From Perkinsus olseni (Eukaryota > Perkinsozoa > Perkinsida > Perkinsidae), in assembly GCA_013115135.1 (NCBI GenBank), contig JABANP010000032.1, positions 177,526 through 241,525 of the forward strand: a DNA stretch of 64,000 bases, read 5' to 3'. Both the position numbers and the translations under genes were made by a program. The notes beneath the pieces are model-generated. The model was not told where the DNA came from. It did no database searches and was given only the letters and a program-made list of their open reading frames with translations. Positions 1-12,394 of the stretch are shown piece by piece; the first letter of the stretch is position 1, and every line of letters starts with the position of its first letter.

Positions 1-2600
1 CGGGGAGGCCACTCTCAGTGACGGTCTCATCACAACCCTTTTCAAGTTGCTAGATGTTTCCCAGACGGGGCGTCATCAACTGGGCGGAATTTGAGAGGTA
101 TGCCAGAGCCAACACCGAGCCGAGGAAATCTGCCCTCGGTCTGTCCACAGCGTTCTACCAGAGTTCACATTCCTGAACTCCTCGAGCGTGTTTTCGACAG
201 GCTCGGCCGCGGGACACGTTATCATGGTAGATCGAAGGCTGATGTCCTGTCAGGCTGCCCTCACTGCTGATGAGCATCGCTCTCAAACCGAGTCATCCAG
301 GGGATCCTCTCCCGCCGTCAGGGACCGTCGAAATCCCTCCCGTAGCAGTTCCGATGAGCTCGAGTGTTCGGCCTGTCAAGTAGGAGATAAATCAGAACGA
401 TTTACGAATTAGCTGCAGTCCCTTCAGGCTCACTCTGCCAGCAGTCGAGGAAGGTCAGCTCGACAAAGGCTCAACCTGGGCTAAACTTGGCCTCGAGATT
501 GAGGACGACATACATCTGGCATCGAGGTGAGGTCAGTTCGCTTCTCCAGTGGCTGATAGCCCTCCAGCAAGCATGCTGGCTACACACAGGAGAAGGCCAT
601 CACTATGACGATCTACTCTTCGCAGTTCGATTGGTCGCAGTCGGAAGAAGTCCCAGCCGAGATTACTCAAGAGCGCCGAGCGTTTCGGTAAATACGAGGA
701 TTCTCTCACTGGCCGAAATGATGCAATCACGCCCGAGGTATATGATATTCCACAATAATTTCATCGCCCATTTGTCGCTCCGTGAACAGGTGTCGCAGAA
801 AGCCGTTGATGGTGGGAGCCCTCCTCCCGTGGCTTCGAGACAATCTCGACGGCCGTCACCGCGTTCATCGTCTCCCTTTGCGCGGGTAGCTTCTGTGGAA
901 GAGTGTGTTGCTTCATGGCTGAATGGTGGAGAGCCGCCGTTACTTTGAACTGATGAGTGTTGCGTCTATCGGAGTATCGGGACGAAGATGATTAGGGAAC
1001 CTCATCTTCCGAATATGAGGTTCGTACCACCGCCGAGACGACCCGAAGCATGCCCCTTGATCGCCCCGTTGGCACTGACATAATCTTCCTGCCGGCGTGC
1101 TTCATTCTAGGTCGTTCTCCAGCGGCCACTCAAGGTTCGAGAACAACAGCGATCGGCGTGTGAAGGTTTGTAGCCCAACGCCGCTACCGTCTTTTTAGAC
1201 TCTTGCGGATGTGCTCTGGAGGGAGGCACAGGCTATGCCAGCATTCGGTCGTCACTGTGACTCCAGCGCGTTTATCCCGGTGTATACAACACCAGGGAAT
1301 ACAGATGGTGTTTAAACTTGGTAGCATCAAAAGTTACACAACTCGCAGATGCATCGATGCATTATTTTCTCACAATTTTCCGCAAAGGAGTGGTACTCAC
1401 CGGAAACACTTGCCGAACGCAAAGCACGCCCTCGAAATTCAGCGCGTGAGTAAATTTACAAATGTTCACATCATGCTTGCGCTCATCATCATTATCATTC
1501 CCGAGTTGGTCGATGGGAACTCGGAGACTTGAAGTCGGCAGAGAAAGTAGCTAAGTAGCTCTCCAGCCTGACATCACTCGCAACATCCGCGGTTCAACCT
1601 AAGATTCCCTCACTCGTCAGCCAGTTCGTGAACACGCCGCAAATCGCCGAGGTGCTGGCCCGAATCCAATCTCGGATTCAGCATAAGGAATGCGTCCCTG
1701 AGAGGCGCCACCAAGATTCGATCGGTTGTGGTCAAAATCGACAGTCGGCCCACCGTTTGGACGATTCCTCCAATCGGAGCAACGCTCGAATGAGCAGTCG
1801 AGTGGCCGCCGCCCGACAACTGGAGAGAGCAGGAATCATTCCAGGATCGTTCCAGAGGGATTAAATTGATAGACGCGACTCAGTGAGGCCTCATGGAAGA
1901 ACACAGGACCCCTTCACCCACCGGGTTTTGAGATTCCCTCAGGCGGCTAGCGGCGATCTCGAGGAGCCGACACACAGACGCCGCCCCAGCGGGGTACTGA
2001 TTACAGGGATCGGCAGTCGATTCTCCACAACAGGCTTTTCTCACAGCGAATGAAGGAGAAAGCCTCTCAATATCGTCAGCGTGGTTAGTGTGACCGTTGG
2101 TGGTGGTACTAGGGCTTGCTTCCTGGCTCTCGCGAGGAAGGGACACCGATCGACGAGGAGCCTGTAAGCGGCAGTACGCCTACTCCCCAGCGCTGTGTAC
2201 AGCTCCGAATACCCCGGACTTATTGACCAACGCAGCTGGGGTGAACTGTGGTGGCATTAGCCTTACTTCAAGTTGAGGAGCCCTCGTACTTTTTTTGAGG
2301 CGCGCGACATGTACCTCCCATCGTCGCGCTTAGAGGTGTGCTCATTGACTGTTGTTGCGCAGGCAAGTGGCCTCTGATAGAGGTGAATGCCGCATGCAGC
2401 CGAGGCAAGTACCGATTATGATGATGATGATGGAGAGTTGGTGGGGGACAGTTCACAGCACTCTGATGCTGAGTATAATACATGAAAGAAAATCACTAAG
2501 GATCCCCACCCGGGTAATTTCGCTCCGCCAACTAACTCAACAGCGAAAAGACGCTGTAGTGAGTAAACGTACACTAAGGGCAGCCTCATTCACTTGCGTT
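1..2600. other. No gene supported
   Basis: No open frame in this stretch shows a recognisable domain, plausible splice-linked exons or a protein-like composition. The short open frames here look like random sequence. It may be intergenic DNA or decayed repeats. Confidence 0.4.
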
Positions 2601-2612
2601 CACCAAAGTCTC

Positions 2613-4038
2613 TCACAAATACTGTTCTCTGGCACGCGCCAAGTAATTTACTTTCCAAAACGTCTGTTGCCTCCCTTCCCTCCCTTTGCCGCCCTTCCTG
2701 CTGCCGCCGCCTCCACTGTTGGGCTTGAGGATGACCTTCACCACTCCAGAAGGGCTCATGGTAGCCTGTCGGAAACCACCGGAACGGCCCTTTCCTTTGC
2801 CACTGCCCTTGCCACCTGGAGGAACGACAAGCATATGGCAGCACATAGTAATACAGAACAACTAGCCTTGCATGTACACGGACAAAAACGACTCGGAGAA
2901 GACAAACGATGCCTCGAGTAAGTACTTCGAAGCAGTGTGCGTGAGAAAATACACATCCATAATTGAAAGCAGGCGAGCAACAAAACTTCACGGAAGCCGA
3001 TGAGTGATAGAGAGGCTCGGATGAGCTTGGCGATGGTAACACTGTCGAATGCACAACTCATACTGTTCCACTCACCGAGATTTCTCAAACGCCCCGCTGA
3101 TCCCATAGAAAGGGCAATCAACTATCCTACCGCTGAGCTGCTGATAACAGTGGGATAGCCTCCAACCATGCCCGCATACCAGTGCACTCCCTGCCTACTA
3201 CCGGGGCTCCTATTATTACTCCAATACCCTCCTTTCCGCGCCCTCAAATTGGGGGACTGGAACTGCCGTCCGTCCGACTGTTGACGATCATCTCTCGTCA
3301 TCATAACGACATCATCTTCGCTTCCCATACGGTCGGAATACATACCCCTGAGAGAGATTACCGCTGCGCCACGAAATTCATCTCCCTCTGCCCTACATGC
3401 TGGTGATTCCACGGACTTTAGCGTTGGGCACCCGACGGCTTTCGGCGCCGCCTGGGGAGCCTTCGTAGTCATCGTCGACCTTACGAGGGCCACATCGATC
3501 GTCATGTTGATCGTAACTACAACAAGGCACATGCAGGAGCCTCCATAGCCGCCTATAGTGACGTTGAAGCATCGAACCCAGTCACGGCTACTAGAGAGCT
3601 AGTGCAAACCTACACGAGACTGTACGCAAACAGACGAGGGAAGGGCCTACCACTACTACCCCATCGTGGCCGCCCTTCCTGCCTCCTCCGCCATTGGCTC
3701 TCCCCCGCATGTCGAAGTCGTCCTCGTCGGAGTCGCCGCCCGACTTTAGGAAGATACTCTGCGTATCACACCTGCGAGTCATCCGAATTCAAAGAACGAC
3801 TGACGGCGGAAGATTTGTCCACCCGGGCCCTTACTAACCCAACTTAACTCAACAGCACAGGTCTCATAGTGACCCTATGATAGGCTGACTGCACGAAATC
3901 AGGGACTCTGCACAAAGCCAAGGAAGATTTCCGCTCGCCTGGGCCTGGCCTGGGGAGGTGCTCGTAGTTCACATGGCAGTAGAGTGAGCGTGTTCGGAGC
4001 TTGGGTGTAAGGCTGCTAGGCGTCAAAAAGTCGACCAA
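2613..4038 (-). CDS. Possible multi-exon Gly/Arg/Lys-rich protein
   Basis: I do not recognise this gene. On the minus strand three separate stretches look coding. One at about 3780-3660 contains SGGDSDEDDFDMRGR followed by a Gly-rich basic run and a donor-like GTAGTAG. One at about 3500-3180 is hydrophilic and includes DDRQQSDGRQFQSPNLRARK. One at about 2820-2655 starts after a CCTCCAG acceptor and reads GGKGSGKGKGRSGGFRQ, later GGGGSRKGGKGREGRQ, before a GTAAAT donor. A possible first exon begins with ATG at 4038 (MVDFLTPSSLTPKLRTRSLY). The RGG/GK-rich composition is that of low-complexity nucleic-acid-binding proteins, but no folded domain is visible, so a function should not be assigned. 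Exon joins are uncertain, and part of this may be composition bias rather than a gene. Confidence 0.35.
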
Positions 4039-4039
4039 G

Positions 4040-5790
4040 ACCTAGTGGAGCACTGACCGTAACCCCCATGAACCCGAAACCCGACTCAGGTCGCCCTTTG
4101 GGCCACCTTCACCTAAAACCAGAAGGCGGTGCAACGTAACAGACCAGTAGTTTCGGACGAGCTCTACCGTGGCCTTCGCTAAGTGCAGACTCAGCACTGC
4201 AGAGGTCCTTGGAGAAGTGAATTAACCCGCTCTCACACGAAGGACTACAGCGACCACGAGCACTGGCATTGCATTATACACGGGGACTGATCGCGGAAAC
4301 TTGGAAGCCGGAGTATGCAAGCCTCGAAGACGTGTGCGATAGCGACTCGTACTCGAAGGCTTCGTCAGCCTGAAGGAAATAAATAACAAATCCCGTTGGA
4401 GTTGAATCGAGACTCCACCACACGAAGGGGAGCGCCCCTTTATGTGCGACTGTTCGAGATGGATTTCAAAAACCCCGGATAGCGCCATCGTCAGGAAAAC
4501 CGAGTTCATCCGAGCTGAGGCTGCCGATGACCTCCACGCCCGGCACGTATAACACGGAGCATCATGCACTTCACACACAGGTAGTCTACTAACACGACGC
4601 CCACTCGCTATCAGCGCTGAGTTTGGTAAGGCAAGCACAACGACACAAATGACGTGTTAGTCTGCGAGACCGACTCCGCAGAAGGCTAATGTTCATGATT
4701 CAAGGCAGACGGAAAATCGATTAGCATGGCGTCCGCTAACATAAAATGCGCATTACCATTCCTGAGGAAGTGATCAAATTAGTTGCCTCGCACGCATGCG
4801 GATTAGAGTCGTCTGAGCGGCCTGTGAGCTTGCTAAAGAGGAGCGTGAGAGAGGAAGAGCTGCCGTAATAGGGTAACACCGGGAGATCAAGTCGGAAGGC
4901 CGGCAGTGGCATTCATCGACTATTGTCCGGGCCGGGGTGGTTACAGTAAGTGGCTTGCTCAGGAAGCCGCTCGAGAGGTGACGTGTAAATGAGCCATCAG
5001 GGCAGCTTCGATGGTATTGGACTCGCCATTGCCCTTAGCATTGAGGGTTGTGCCGTCTGGGAGTCTCTATGTGTGAAGGCAGCGGCGGCATCGGTTTGCC
5101 TGATGGGCCTACCTGCCCAGCGTCCTGTGAAAATGTAGAAGGGTTGGGTTGTTGTGACTAGTGCAATGGTTCATTGGAGCTTCTCATCTAGCACCGCCCG
5201 TTAAGATGGTCGGGTGAATGAAGATCCAAACGGAGCGAGATTCCCATCCTGCCGAAGCAAGACTCTCTTTGGCGCAGCGAGTGGAGTAGTCGCCGCTCGA
5301 ACTGGAGGTATCGGGCCCAGAGTGTTGTGCAGGCAGGGGCTGGTCCTCACGGCCCTGGTCATCATCTACTGGTAGCGGGGTGCTCTCGTGTGATTGACGA
5401 ATAGGTTTCCGCGGCTCGCCTGTATTAGCATGCCTCTAGGTCTCACGATTGTGGTGCGTTGAAGATGACGGGGTGTTATGTCGCTGCTGCTTCCAGTCAA
5501 CCTTCGTTGTTGCCGATGGTTTCCCCCGAAAGCGACCCTCCAGGAACGCCGCACTCCTCCCGCTGCCAGGCGAGGTCCCCCAGCCGCGTCGTCAACGGCC
5601 TAATTAACTCTCCCATAGACGCTACTAACACGAACAGCGTTGGTTACGCGTGTAGGGATTTTGCCGTTACACTGCGCCCGCTCTCGACTTGGTGTTCGTT
5701 AGATCGATCGCCCGGCCCGAAGCACTTCATGTTGAGTCCACGTGGCTCGGAGGGCGGGGATGATGAAATGGAAGCGTCGGTTGACCGACT
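4040..5790. other. No gene supported
   Basis: Only short, unconnected open frames without recognisable domains. No RNA gene or repeat was seen. Confidence 0.4.
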
Positions 5791-5798
5791 GGTAAGCT

Positions 5799-6718
5799 GT
5801 GATGGTATCTGTCCTCGGGATGCTATTTGTTACACTGCTGTTGCTCATCGTGTTCGTCTCCCTTCAGGATGAGGTACCTCTGATCGCCTCGGGGCACCAT
5901 TATAGAGGTAGTCGAGGCTTGAGGGTAGTGAACCAGCCTGGTCAGAGAGAGTCCATGATAGCCGTTGTCAGGGAGCCTCTCTCACGTCGGGGTCCCTGTC
6001 CCTGGGGCTGCACCAGTCTAGTAGGCTCGGGCAGCTGACGTTGAGACAGAAGGTCGAGCGGGTCTCAGAAGGGATAGACTTGCTTCGCCAGGTGATATGG
6101 GTGTGAGCTGGAGTAGCAGCGATAGGCCGTCGCTGACTCCGAGGGCGGCGTTTTTAAAATAGCTTCAGTGGCTGAAAAGGCGCTTCGAGTCGAGTCGCGC
6201 TCTAGACGAGGGAGATTCGACGCGATGCAGTCGCCTGGATTTGAACCCACGGCTTCTCGAATAGCAGTGTGCCGCGCTACGCATCAACTGATCGGACGCG
6301 GTGATTAGTGGCTCCATCTTGATTTCCGCAGGCTCACAATGAAGCAGTCTACAGTTCCCAGTCGAGGTGTGACGACCTTTGGAGGGACATACAGGCCGTC
6401 AACGAGAGCGTAGCGCAGTGCAAAGAGGAGGCGACTGCCAGTGCCCGAGAGCAGCACCAGTGAGGTTAAAGTCCTTAACAGAAATGAGTGGGCTATTCTG
6501 CAACCTCAAGATACGTCGATGAGTTGAAGGCAATTCTTGAGGGTCACATCAGACGGAGCGAAACGTGCATTATGCATATTCAAAACCAAGTGGAGAAGGT
6601 TGCCAAGAGGCAGGACCGTCTCGAGCGTGCAGTAGGTCATCTCGAGAATACGTCGGCTCTAGTCGTCATTCTCACCCGGCGTCAGGTCCAGCTGTTAGAG
6701 GCTCAGGTGCTACGCTAG
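5799..6718 (+). CDS. Possible small coiled-coil protein, multi-exon
   Basis: Three plus-strand stretches have heptad-like, charged composition and lie next to splice signals. They are LTLRQKVERVSEGIDLLRQ (ending at a GTGATA donor near 6092), a segment ending ESVAQCKEEATASAREQH (ending at a CCA/GTGAGG donor near 6460), and a segment from about 6512 containing RYVDELKAILEGHIRRSE and later QVEKVAKRQDRLERAV. A hydrophobic stretch near 5800-5865 (VLGMLFVTLLLLIVFVSL) could be an upstream membrane or signal segment, but its linkage is not shown. No family is recognised. The start and overall exon order are uncertain. Confidence 0.35.
6231..6300 (-). other. tRNA-like sequence (B-box resemblance)
   Basis: On the minus strand the segment contains GTGGGTTCAAATCC, close to the pol III B-box consensus GGTTCGANTCC, about 35 nt downstream of a weak A-box-like block. 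The T-stem has a mismatch and I could not close a proper acceptor stem. It is better read as a tRNA-derived SINE fragment or a decayed tRNA than as a functional tRNA. Confidence 0.2.
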
Positions 6719-6920
6719 TGTGCATTAGTTCACCCGCTGTTAATAGTCATGAAACGTAGTAGCATAAGCACTCAAGACGTTGTTCAACATCTGACGGGCT
6801 CTTGAGTTGGAGTCCTGTTATCGACCGGGATGGGACCACCCAACCAGCAAGATGTGCCCTTACACGCCTATCAAAGACCCTGTTAGATTTTTTTCTAGCT
6901 CGGCGGCTTAGTCCGCGGGA

Positions 6921-8774
6921 ATGCTCTCGAAGGCGTTAACGCCGTCGCCGTACCGTCGCCTGGTTTCCTCGGCGGCATCGCGGCGGTTTTCCTCCACTAC
7001 GACGACGGCAGAGGCTGTGTGGAGAACATCGGAGGCCTCGGCTGGCGATGGAGGAGCGCTGCAGGCACATGACGTGTCCTTTTACCAGCAGTTCGACATA
7101 CCATCACTGGGCAAGTATCATAACTACTACCCGGAGAATACACCGTCATTCAACCTGATGGAGAGGTGGACACACCGATGATGCTCTTGAGTACCAGCCA
7201 TCGGCTTCTAGATGCGTGGATGAGGCCCATGCTAGAGGGGCAGAGCTGGCCTCCTCCTACGACCCCTACCTCCCTGTGGACCTCATGCAGTCTCTCATAA
7301 TTACTGTACTGCCCCATTCCCTTCTATTTTGTGGATGGGCTTTGTTGCTTGTGGTCCCACACGCTTCGTCGTGGCAAGCGGTTAGAGAAATATGGAGAAT
7401 GCCTTCCGATTCGTGAGTAATGTTATGCCTAGGAGAGACACCTTCTACATCAGATCCACGACTACATGCCGGGGCACAGCTGGATGGCATCAATAGCAGC
7501 CGCGGCGACTGTGGTGGGTGGGGTTGGTGTGGTGGGTTGGGAGGCTACCCTACATCGTCAGGTTAGGATAATGGTGCTGCCGCTGCTGATATCATCCATG
7601 AGAGCTGGTCGAGTGAAGCAGAGGATCATGCCGCAGCTGGATGTGAGCCCCTCTATTGGTCTTGGTGGCGATCTCTCTGCTGCAGGCATTGAGTGCAGAA
7701 ATGAAGGAGGCTGAAAAGAAGGGCAGTCAACAACAGCTCATCCGTGCCCAGACTAAAGTGCTGACGGCGCTGCGACTTCTGCTGTGAGGCAGTCGTGCCC
7801 TAGCAGGTACTCCCAATTTATCAAGGAGCATGGGTCGATGGTGACGATGAAGGGCATGATGGGCATGTTCGTACAGATACCGATCTTCACCACCGCCTTC
7901 CTCGCGATGCGCCAGATGTCCAACCATCCACACATTTTCAAAGGTCAGGATGCTCCGTCAATGACAACCCCATCAATAGTATGATGAGGGTAATCTTTGG
8001 TATGCTCAGGTTTCCCTATGGAGACGCCGTTGTGGCTGGATTCTCTGGCCCTCTCTGATCCGTAGGGGTCCTCTTCGGTACCATCATATTGCCTCACTGC
8101 TCAGGATAATAGTGCTCCCTGGTTTTGGCCTCGGCTCTGCTATTGACCAATATCGAGTTCTTCGGTTCGATCGATTCGGCCCAGGCAGCGGAGGCCGGCG
8201 ACCGACCTGACACTAAAAACAAACTCGGTGGGGCATCCTACTGGTCGAGGGGACAGCAGCTGTGTTTTAGGTATCGACCAGAAGACCATGCAGAAATACT
8301 CTCGTCACGGTTTCCGAGCCCTCTGCGTCATTGCCCTGCCCCGCGACTATGTACCTCCCTGCTGGCCTTTTCGTATACACCTGTGAGCGCGGCTGAGGTG
8401 ACTTGCCTCCCAGACGTCTCCGGCAGGCACGAATGCCATGTGGGCGATAACTCAGAACCGGATCTTGAGGCTTCCCATAGTCGAGCAAGCTCTCAATATA
8501 CCGCACAATGTAGAAGCTCACCGATGCCATTGAGAAAGAATCTCTTGATGGCAGATCAAGAAGGAGGAGAAGAAGGATGAGACGTATTTCGACCCAGGCT
8601 CGATAGTTACCGTGGAGGAGGTGACGACAGATTGCCAGCCCGTTGCTGAAGTCGCCCGCACGTTACGGCTTTGCACCTCCCCAGGCGCTGCGGATATCGA
8701 AGGAGAATAGTCAGCGAGCTGAGCAAATTGCCAGAATGAATCTGGAGCAAAAGCTGGTCAGGCGCCAGGCGCAG
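6921..8774 (+). CDS. OXA1: Oxa1/YidC/Alb3-family mitochondrial inner-membrane insertase
   Basis: This gene is split by several short introns. Oxa1 inserts mitochondrially made and some imported proteins into the inner membrane. The first exon (6921) encodes a Ser/Arg/Thr-rich start (MLSKALTPSPYRRLVSSAAS) typical of a mitochondrial presequence. Family landmarks follow in order: SYDPYLPVDLMQSLIITV (TM1 lead-in), HDYMPGHSWMASIAAAATVV (TM2), VRIMVLPLLISSMRAG, the charged loop SAEMKEAEKKGSQQQLIRAQ, HGSMVTMKGMMGMFVQIPIF (TM3), the WLDSLALSDP loop, MYLPAGLFVYT and TNAMWAITQNRILRLPIV (last TM). A Lys/Arg-rich, Gln-rich tail ends near 8774, as in mitochondrial Oxa1 with its ribosome-binding tail. At 8339-8343 the frame changes by +1 at CTG-CCC-C-GCG between well-conserved blocks. 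Exon edges around 7900-8150 and 8530-8700 are approximate. Confidence 0.8.
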
Positions 8775-8879
8775 GTGGGGATGATCGGGGGGAGTTGGTG
8801 ATGACCCCAGCCCTGTCAGGCCGCGGTTGAAGCCTCTCTTCCTCAAGTTGTGAGCATGAAGAGAAAGCAGAAAGGCTGA

Positions 8880-9740
8880 GTGCAGGGCTTCATGTTATTG
8901 CGCTGTTTCTGACCATGTCTCGCTGTTGGTGTTCAATGAGATGGTGTCAGTGGATCACCAAGACCGCATACCAACGACGCCGTGGCACGAAAAACCTCGT
9001 CCGTGTTGAACTGTAAAAGCACATTAGTCAGGACGACCTTCATCGCCTGAGGGTTGAAGCGAGCATGCTCGGTGTAGGGGCTCGATGTCACGGTGTGACC
9101 GTCACTTCGACTTGCTAAACGCTCGCATCGCCAGATTCGCAGAGCTGCGGTTATTGTCTCAAATACGAGGCAACAACTCAGAACGATTGGCCGACTCCAG
9201 GATACACGGATCATGAGTGCTGTCCTTGCCGGATGCGCAGGGCTCACACGACGGCGTGCAGGAGGATCGGTGTCGCACTGAGAGATTGATCGTTCTATCA
9301 CCGACGAGAACTCCGTAAAATCATGGCTTTTCGGCATGTGCTCCACACACTGACGAGACCGACTCTTCTCAGTCCATGTGGTGCCGGAATTGCTCTCATT
9401 CAAAGGAAACGAACATACCGCTGGATATCATGGCGTCTATCTTCGATCATGCTGGAAGGATCATCTCGCAAAAGGGGGAAAAGGCTTCAAGGTGTAGTCC
9501 ACTAGAGATGCGTGAACAAAGGGGAAGTCGCGAACAAGTCAATCCCTCCGCACCGATAATCCATGCGTCGCTGACTTATCTACCCGAACACCGCAGCCGA
9601 GACCCGGCTCAGCGACGAAAGCCTGGGGCTGAGTCTCGCGAGACCTCGATATGACATAGCGGACTTCATCGGCCGTGGAGGCAACATTCTTCAGGGCTCG
9701 AGTGGACGCTGCAGAACACATGGCGTCCATTATGTGTAGG
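8880..9740. other. No gene supported
   Basis: Open frames here are short, on both strands, and without recognisable motifs. Confidence 0.4.
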
Positions 9741-9744
9741 CGAG

Positions 9745-10016
9745 AACTTGCTGCTTCGTAATGGTCTATCAGACTGATTTATGCCACTGAGGGTCTCGCT
9801 AGTAATGAGGAGCCTACGATACAGAGCACAACACGGAAGTGCCTCTCTGTACTGGCTTCAATCTGGATGCGTCGGCGCGGTCGCGACCTACGATGCTTGC
9901 TAACAACAGGAACGACGCGCAGGGCCCAGACGAGAGACCTCGACAACCGTCGCGCTAGCGGAACTCGCAAGCGGCACAATCGACGAGCACGTTCTGGACA
10001 TATTCCTCATTAGGTA
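9745..10016. repeat. Divergent repeat upstream of secreted-family copy 1
   Basis: About 270 nt that recur in diverged form at about 13235-13550, upstream of the third gene of the secreted-protein array. A shared core is TTCGTRATGGTCTATCA. Roughly 700 nt separate this block from gene copy 1, whereas the second block is adjacent to gene copy 3, so one unit has gained or lost DNA. No coding function is assigned. Confidence 0.5.
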
Positions 10017-10953
10017 AAGTCGTAGACTTCGCCGCGGGTGAAGCATCATCGAGAGGATTGTATCAGGTTCCTCTGCGCCGCCAGGGGACAACAGAGCACA
10101 CAACTAGCAGCTCATAGCGTCGACAGTAGTGCAAGTATGTTTCCGTCACTTTGAGAAGGACTCCTGTTCTGGTGATAAGCGAGCGTAACTTCGCTCACGG
10201 AGAGAGGTCTGTGCTTCCCTGCGGAAACGCGTGGGTTGTCGCTCTCTTCGTTTTACCGCCCACTCAAGCCCAACACGTTGGAACAGCGGACAAACCGAGA
10301 CTACGAGCGAGTCTAGGCCGGTCTCCAATTCCGGTCTAGTCTGGGCGACCACGCACGGTGTACCGGGTCGTTGCACGAAGAAGCAACACCACAACCGCTA
10401 GCCCGTGTTCTAACTCGGGCTTCAAATGCTGAGGAGGTGCCCTGTCGGCACTACGAGCCTATTGTCGCCTTCAGTGTGTGGCTAAGATGGCCTCCGAAGG
10501 AGGTCGTCGTAGCACCTAAGCCAACTTGCCCAACCAGATGGGCTCCTGGTGACGGTGACGTAAGCCCAGACTCCCTCAGCACATTGCGGTTAGGTACGAG
10601 TGCTTCGGCGTCCCCATCCCAATCCTCGTAGTCAGAGGTTTCACCAGGGAACCACCGCGAGCCCCACTCGTCCGCATTCCCATCGAAGGCCTCATCAGTG
10701 AGCCGAAGGGAGACTAGGTTTGACCTATCCTTCGGATCCAACTCGCCCTCGCCAGGATCTTCCTGAAGAATACCTGCGTACCGCATGTTGCTCGACTTCA
10801 CTAATCCATGCGTTCCATCCGATGCTACCGCTTCATTCGGATCCGTAGGGAGGCGCTTGCGGTCTTTCGACTCACCTTTGCTACCTGTTGCTCGCCGGCT
10901 TTCCGCAGCGCATTTCCAGCAGGTTTTTCTCAGCAAGTGTTTATCACTCGGAA

Positions 10954-11767
10954 ATGCTCGCGGCCTCTCTCGTCTGGGTCCATATTCTGACGACGTCTGT
11001 CGATTCCATCCGAGGCAGTGAAGTGTCTGCTGGCCGGAACCAGGTGTCCAACCCTCTCCTGCCTATTCTTGCTTCGGTCCCACCGAATTGCCTGCCTGAT
11101 CTCGAACGCCGTCCAGAAGGGCCTCGCCGGTACTGCTTATATATCCGAGAAAATACAACTGTGCAGAACGCAGGGATGCTCCTCGTGCCCAACTTCATCG
11201 ACACTCCCGATGTCTCTTCGAATCTCGTCGGATTGTCGCAGACTCCTCCAGTCAGCATGGATTTGTTCATCATATCGAACGACTCTTCATCACCGGTTGA
11301 TATGGGGCTTCGAGGAAGCGGCCGCACCAACTTCGTGATAGGCCTTCCTAATGGTACCAAGCTCGATATGGAGTTGGTCATTCCAACTTTCTCACGCATA
11401 GGGGCAGAAGGTCGTCGCAGCGGTGCGCTTTTCATCGATATGCCAGCAAAGCTTAGCTTCATGGTCACGATACCTGGTGTTGGAAACGTATCATCTTCGA
11501 CTAATTTCAACTTTTCAGGCCATGTGGATATGAAAGGGTCCTCAGAATTGTCCTCATCTAGCGCCGCGGCAAAAGGCCGCCTCTGGTTTCATCTCCGCTA
11601 GGGTAGCTCTCGTTGTCAAGTTTTTCTACGTTCCCGAGCACCCTGAGTGGTATTACTCAATCTATGCCGATTACGATGTCTTCGGTTTCGTTACGCGTTC
11701 TCAAAGCTTCATTTACTCGGATCTGGCGTTCTTTCTTCTGCAACGAGTCCCTACCAGCGCTAAATAG
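10954..11767 (+). pseudogene. Secreted-protein family copy 1, +1 frame break near 11575
   Basis: First of four tandem paralogues of a family I do not recognise outside this window. It starts at the ATG at 10954 with a hydrophobic signal-like stretch (MLAASLVWVHILTTSVDSIR). The mature part shares with copy 3 the blocks PPNCLPDLERRPEGPRRYC, GMLLVPNFIDTPDVSSNL, GLRGSGRTNF and IPTFSRIG. The starting frame runs to a TAG at 11599. The conserved C-terminal third (WYYSIYADYDVFGFVTRSQS) continues one base over and stops at 11765. Alignment with copy 3 places the break near AAA-G-GCC at 11572-11578. It is therefore either a pseudogene, an assembly indel or a frameshifted gene. Several N-x-S/T sites fit a secreted glycoprotein. 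Confidence 0.65.
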
Positions 11768-12092
11768 TCCATCAACGTCGGTAGAACGATTCCATAATGA
11801 TGGTCAATACTAGTCTATTTCCGTCGACACTTTGGCATGACTGTGAAGGGGCTTCCCGAGGAAGATGGCCGGAGTATACGCTGCTCTACTATGGCCCAAG
11901 GTATGGCCCCCCTTCAGTCGTGTCCAGAATAGCTGTCCAGACTATGGTGGTTTTCGATGCTTCCATCATCCAAGTTAGCCCTTTCTTGGGCCTTCATAGC
12001 GCTGCGTTTAGCCGGCGGCAGCATGACCCCGCTACGACTGTTCTGTCTCGGTCCCTAGCAGGTTAACCTTGACTATTCTACATCAGCTCGGA

Positions 12093-12394
12093 ATGCTCGC
12101 GACTCATCTCTGCTTCATACGTATGCTGGTCATGCTCGGCGATACTCTGATAGGCGGTGATACGGCTCCTTACCAAGGCAAGCGTATCATCCAAGAACCG
12201 CCTTTGCCGATCATTGCTATGTCACCACCGAATTGCGTGGAGGATCGTGCCGGCCGTCCCAATGGCCCCCCTGACTACTGCCTGCATATACGGGAGAACA
12301 GTACCCTGATCAGCCCAGGTATGCTCCTCGTCTCCAACTCGTTGTTTTTGTTATTGTTAAGGCTCTACGTCAGACGCCGAAGAGGCTTAGTCTG
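12093..12394 (+). pseudogene. Secreted-protein family copy 2, truncated
   Basis: Starts with ATG at 12093 and a signal-like leader (MLATHLCFIRMLVMLGDTL) nearly identical to copy 4. It keeps the first conserved block (PPLPIIAMSPPNCVEDRAGR) and ISPGMLLVSN. After about 12344 the family sequence stops abruptly and unrelated sequence with a T-rich patch follows, ending in a chance stop at 12392. The remaining two thirds of the family domain are absent, so this is a 3'-truncated relic. It pairs with copy 1 exactly as copy 4 pairs with copy 3. Confidence 0.75.
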
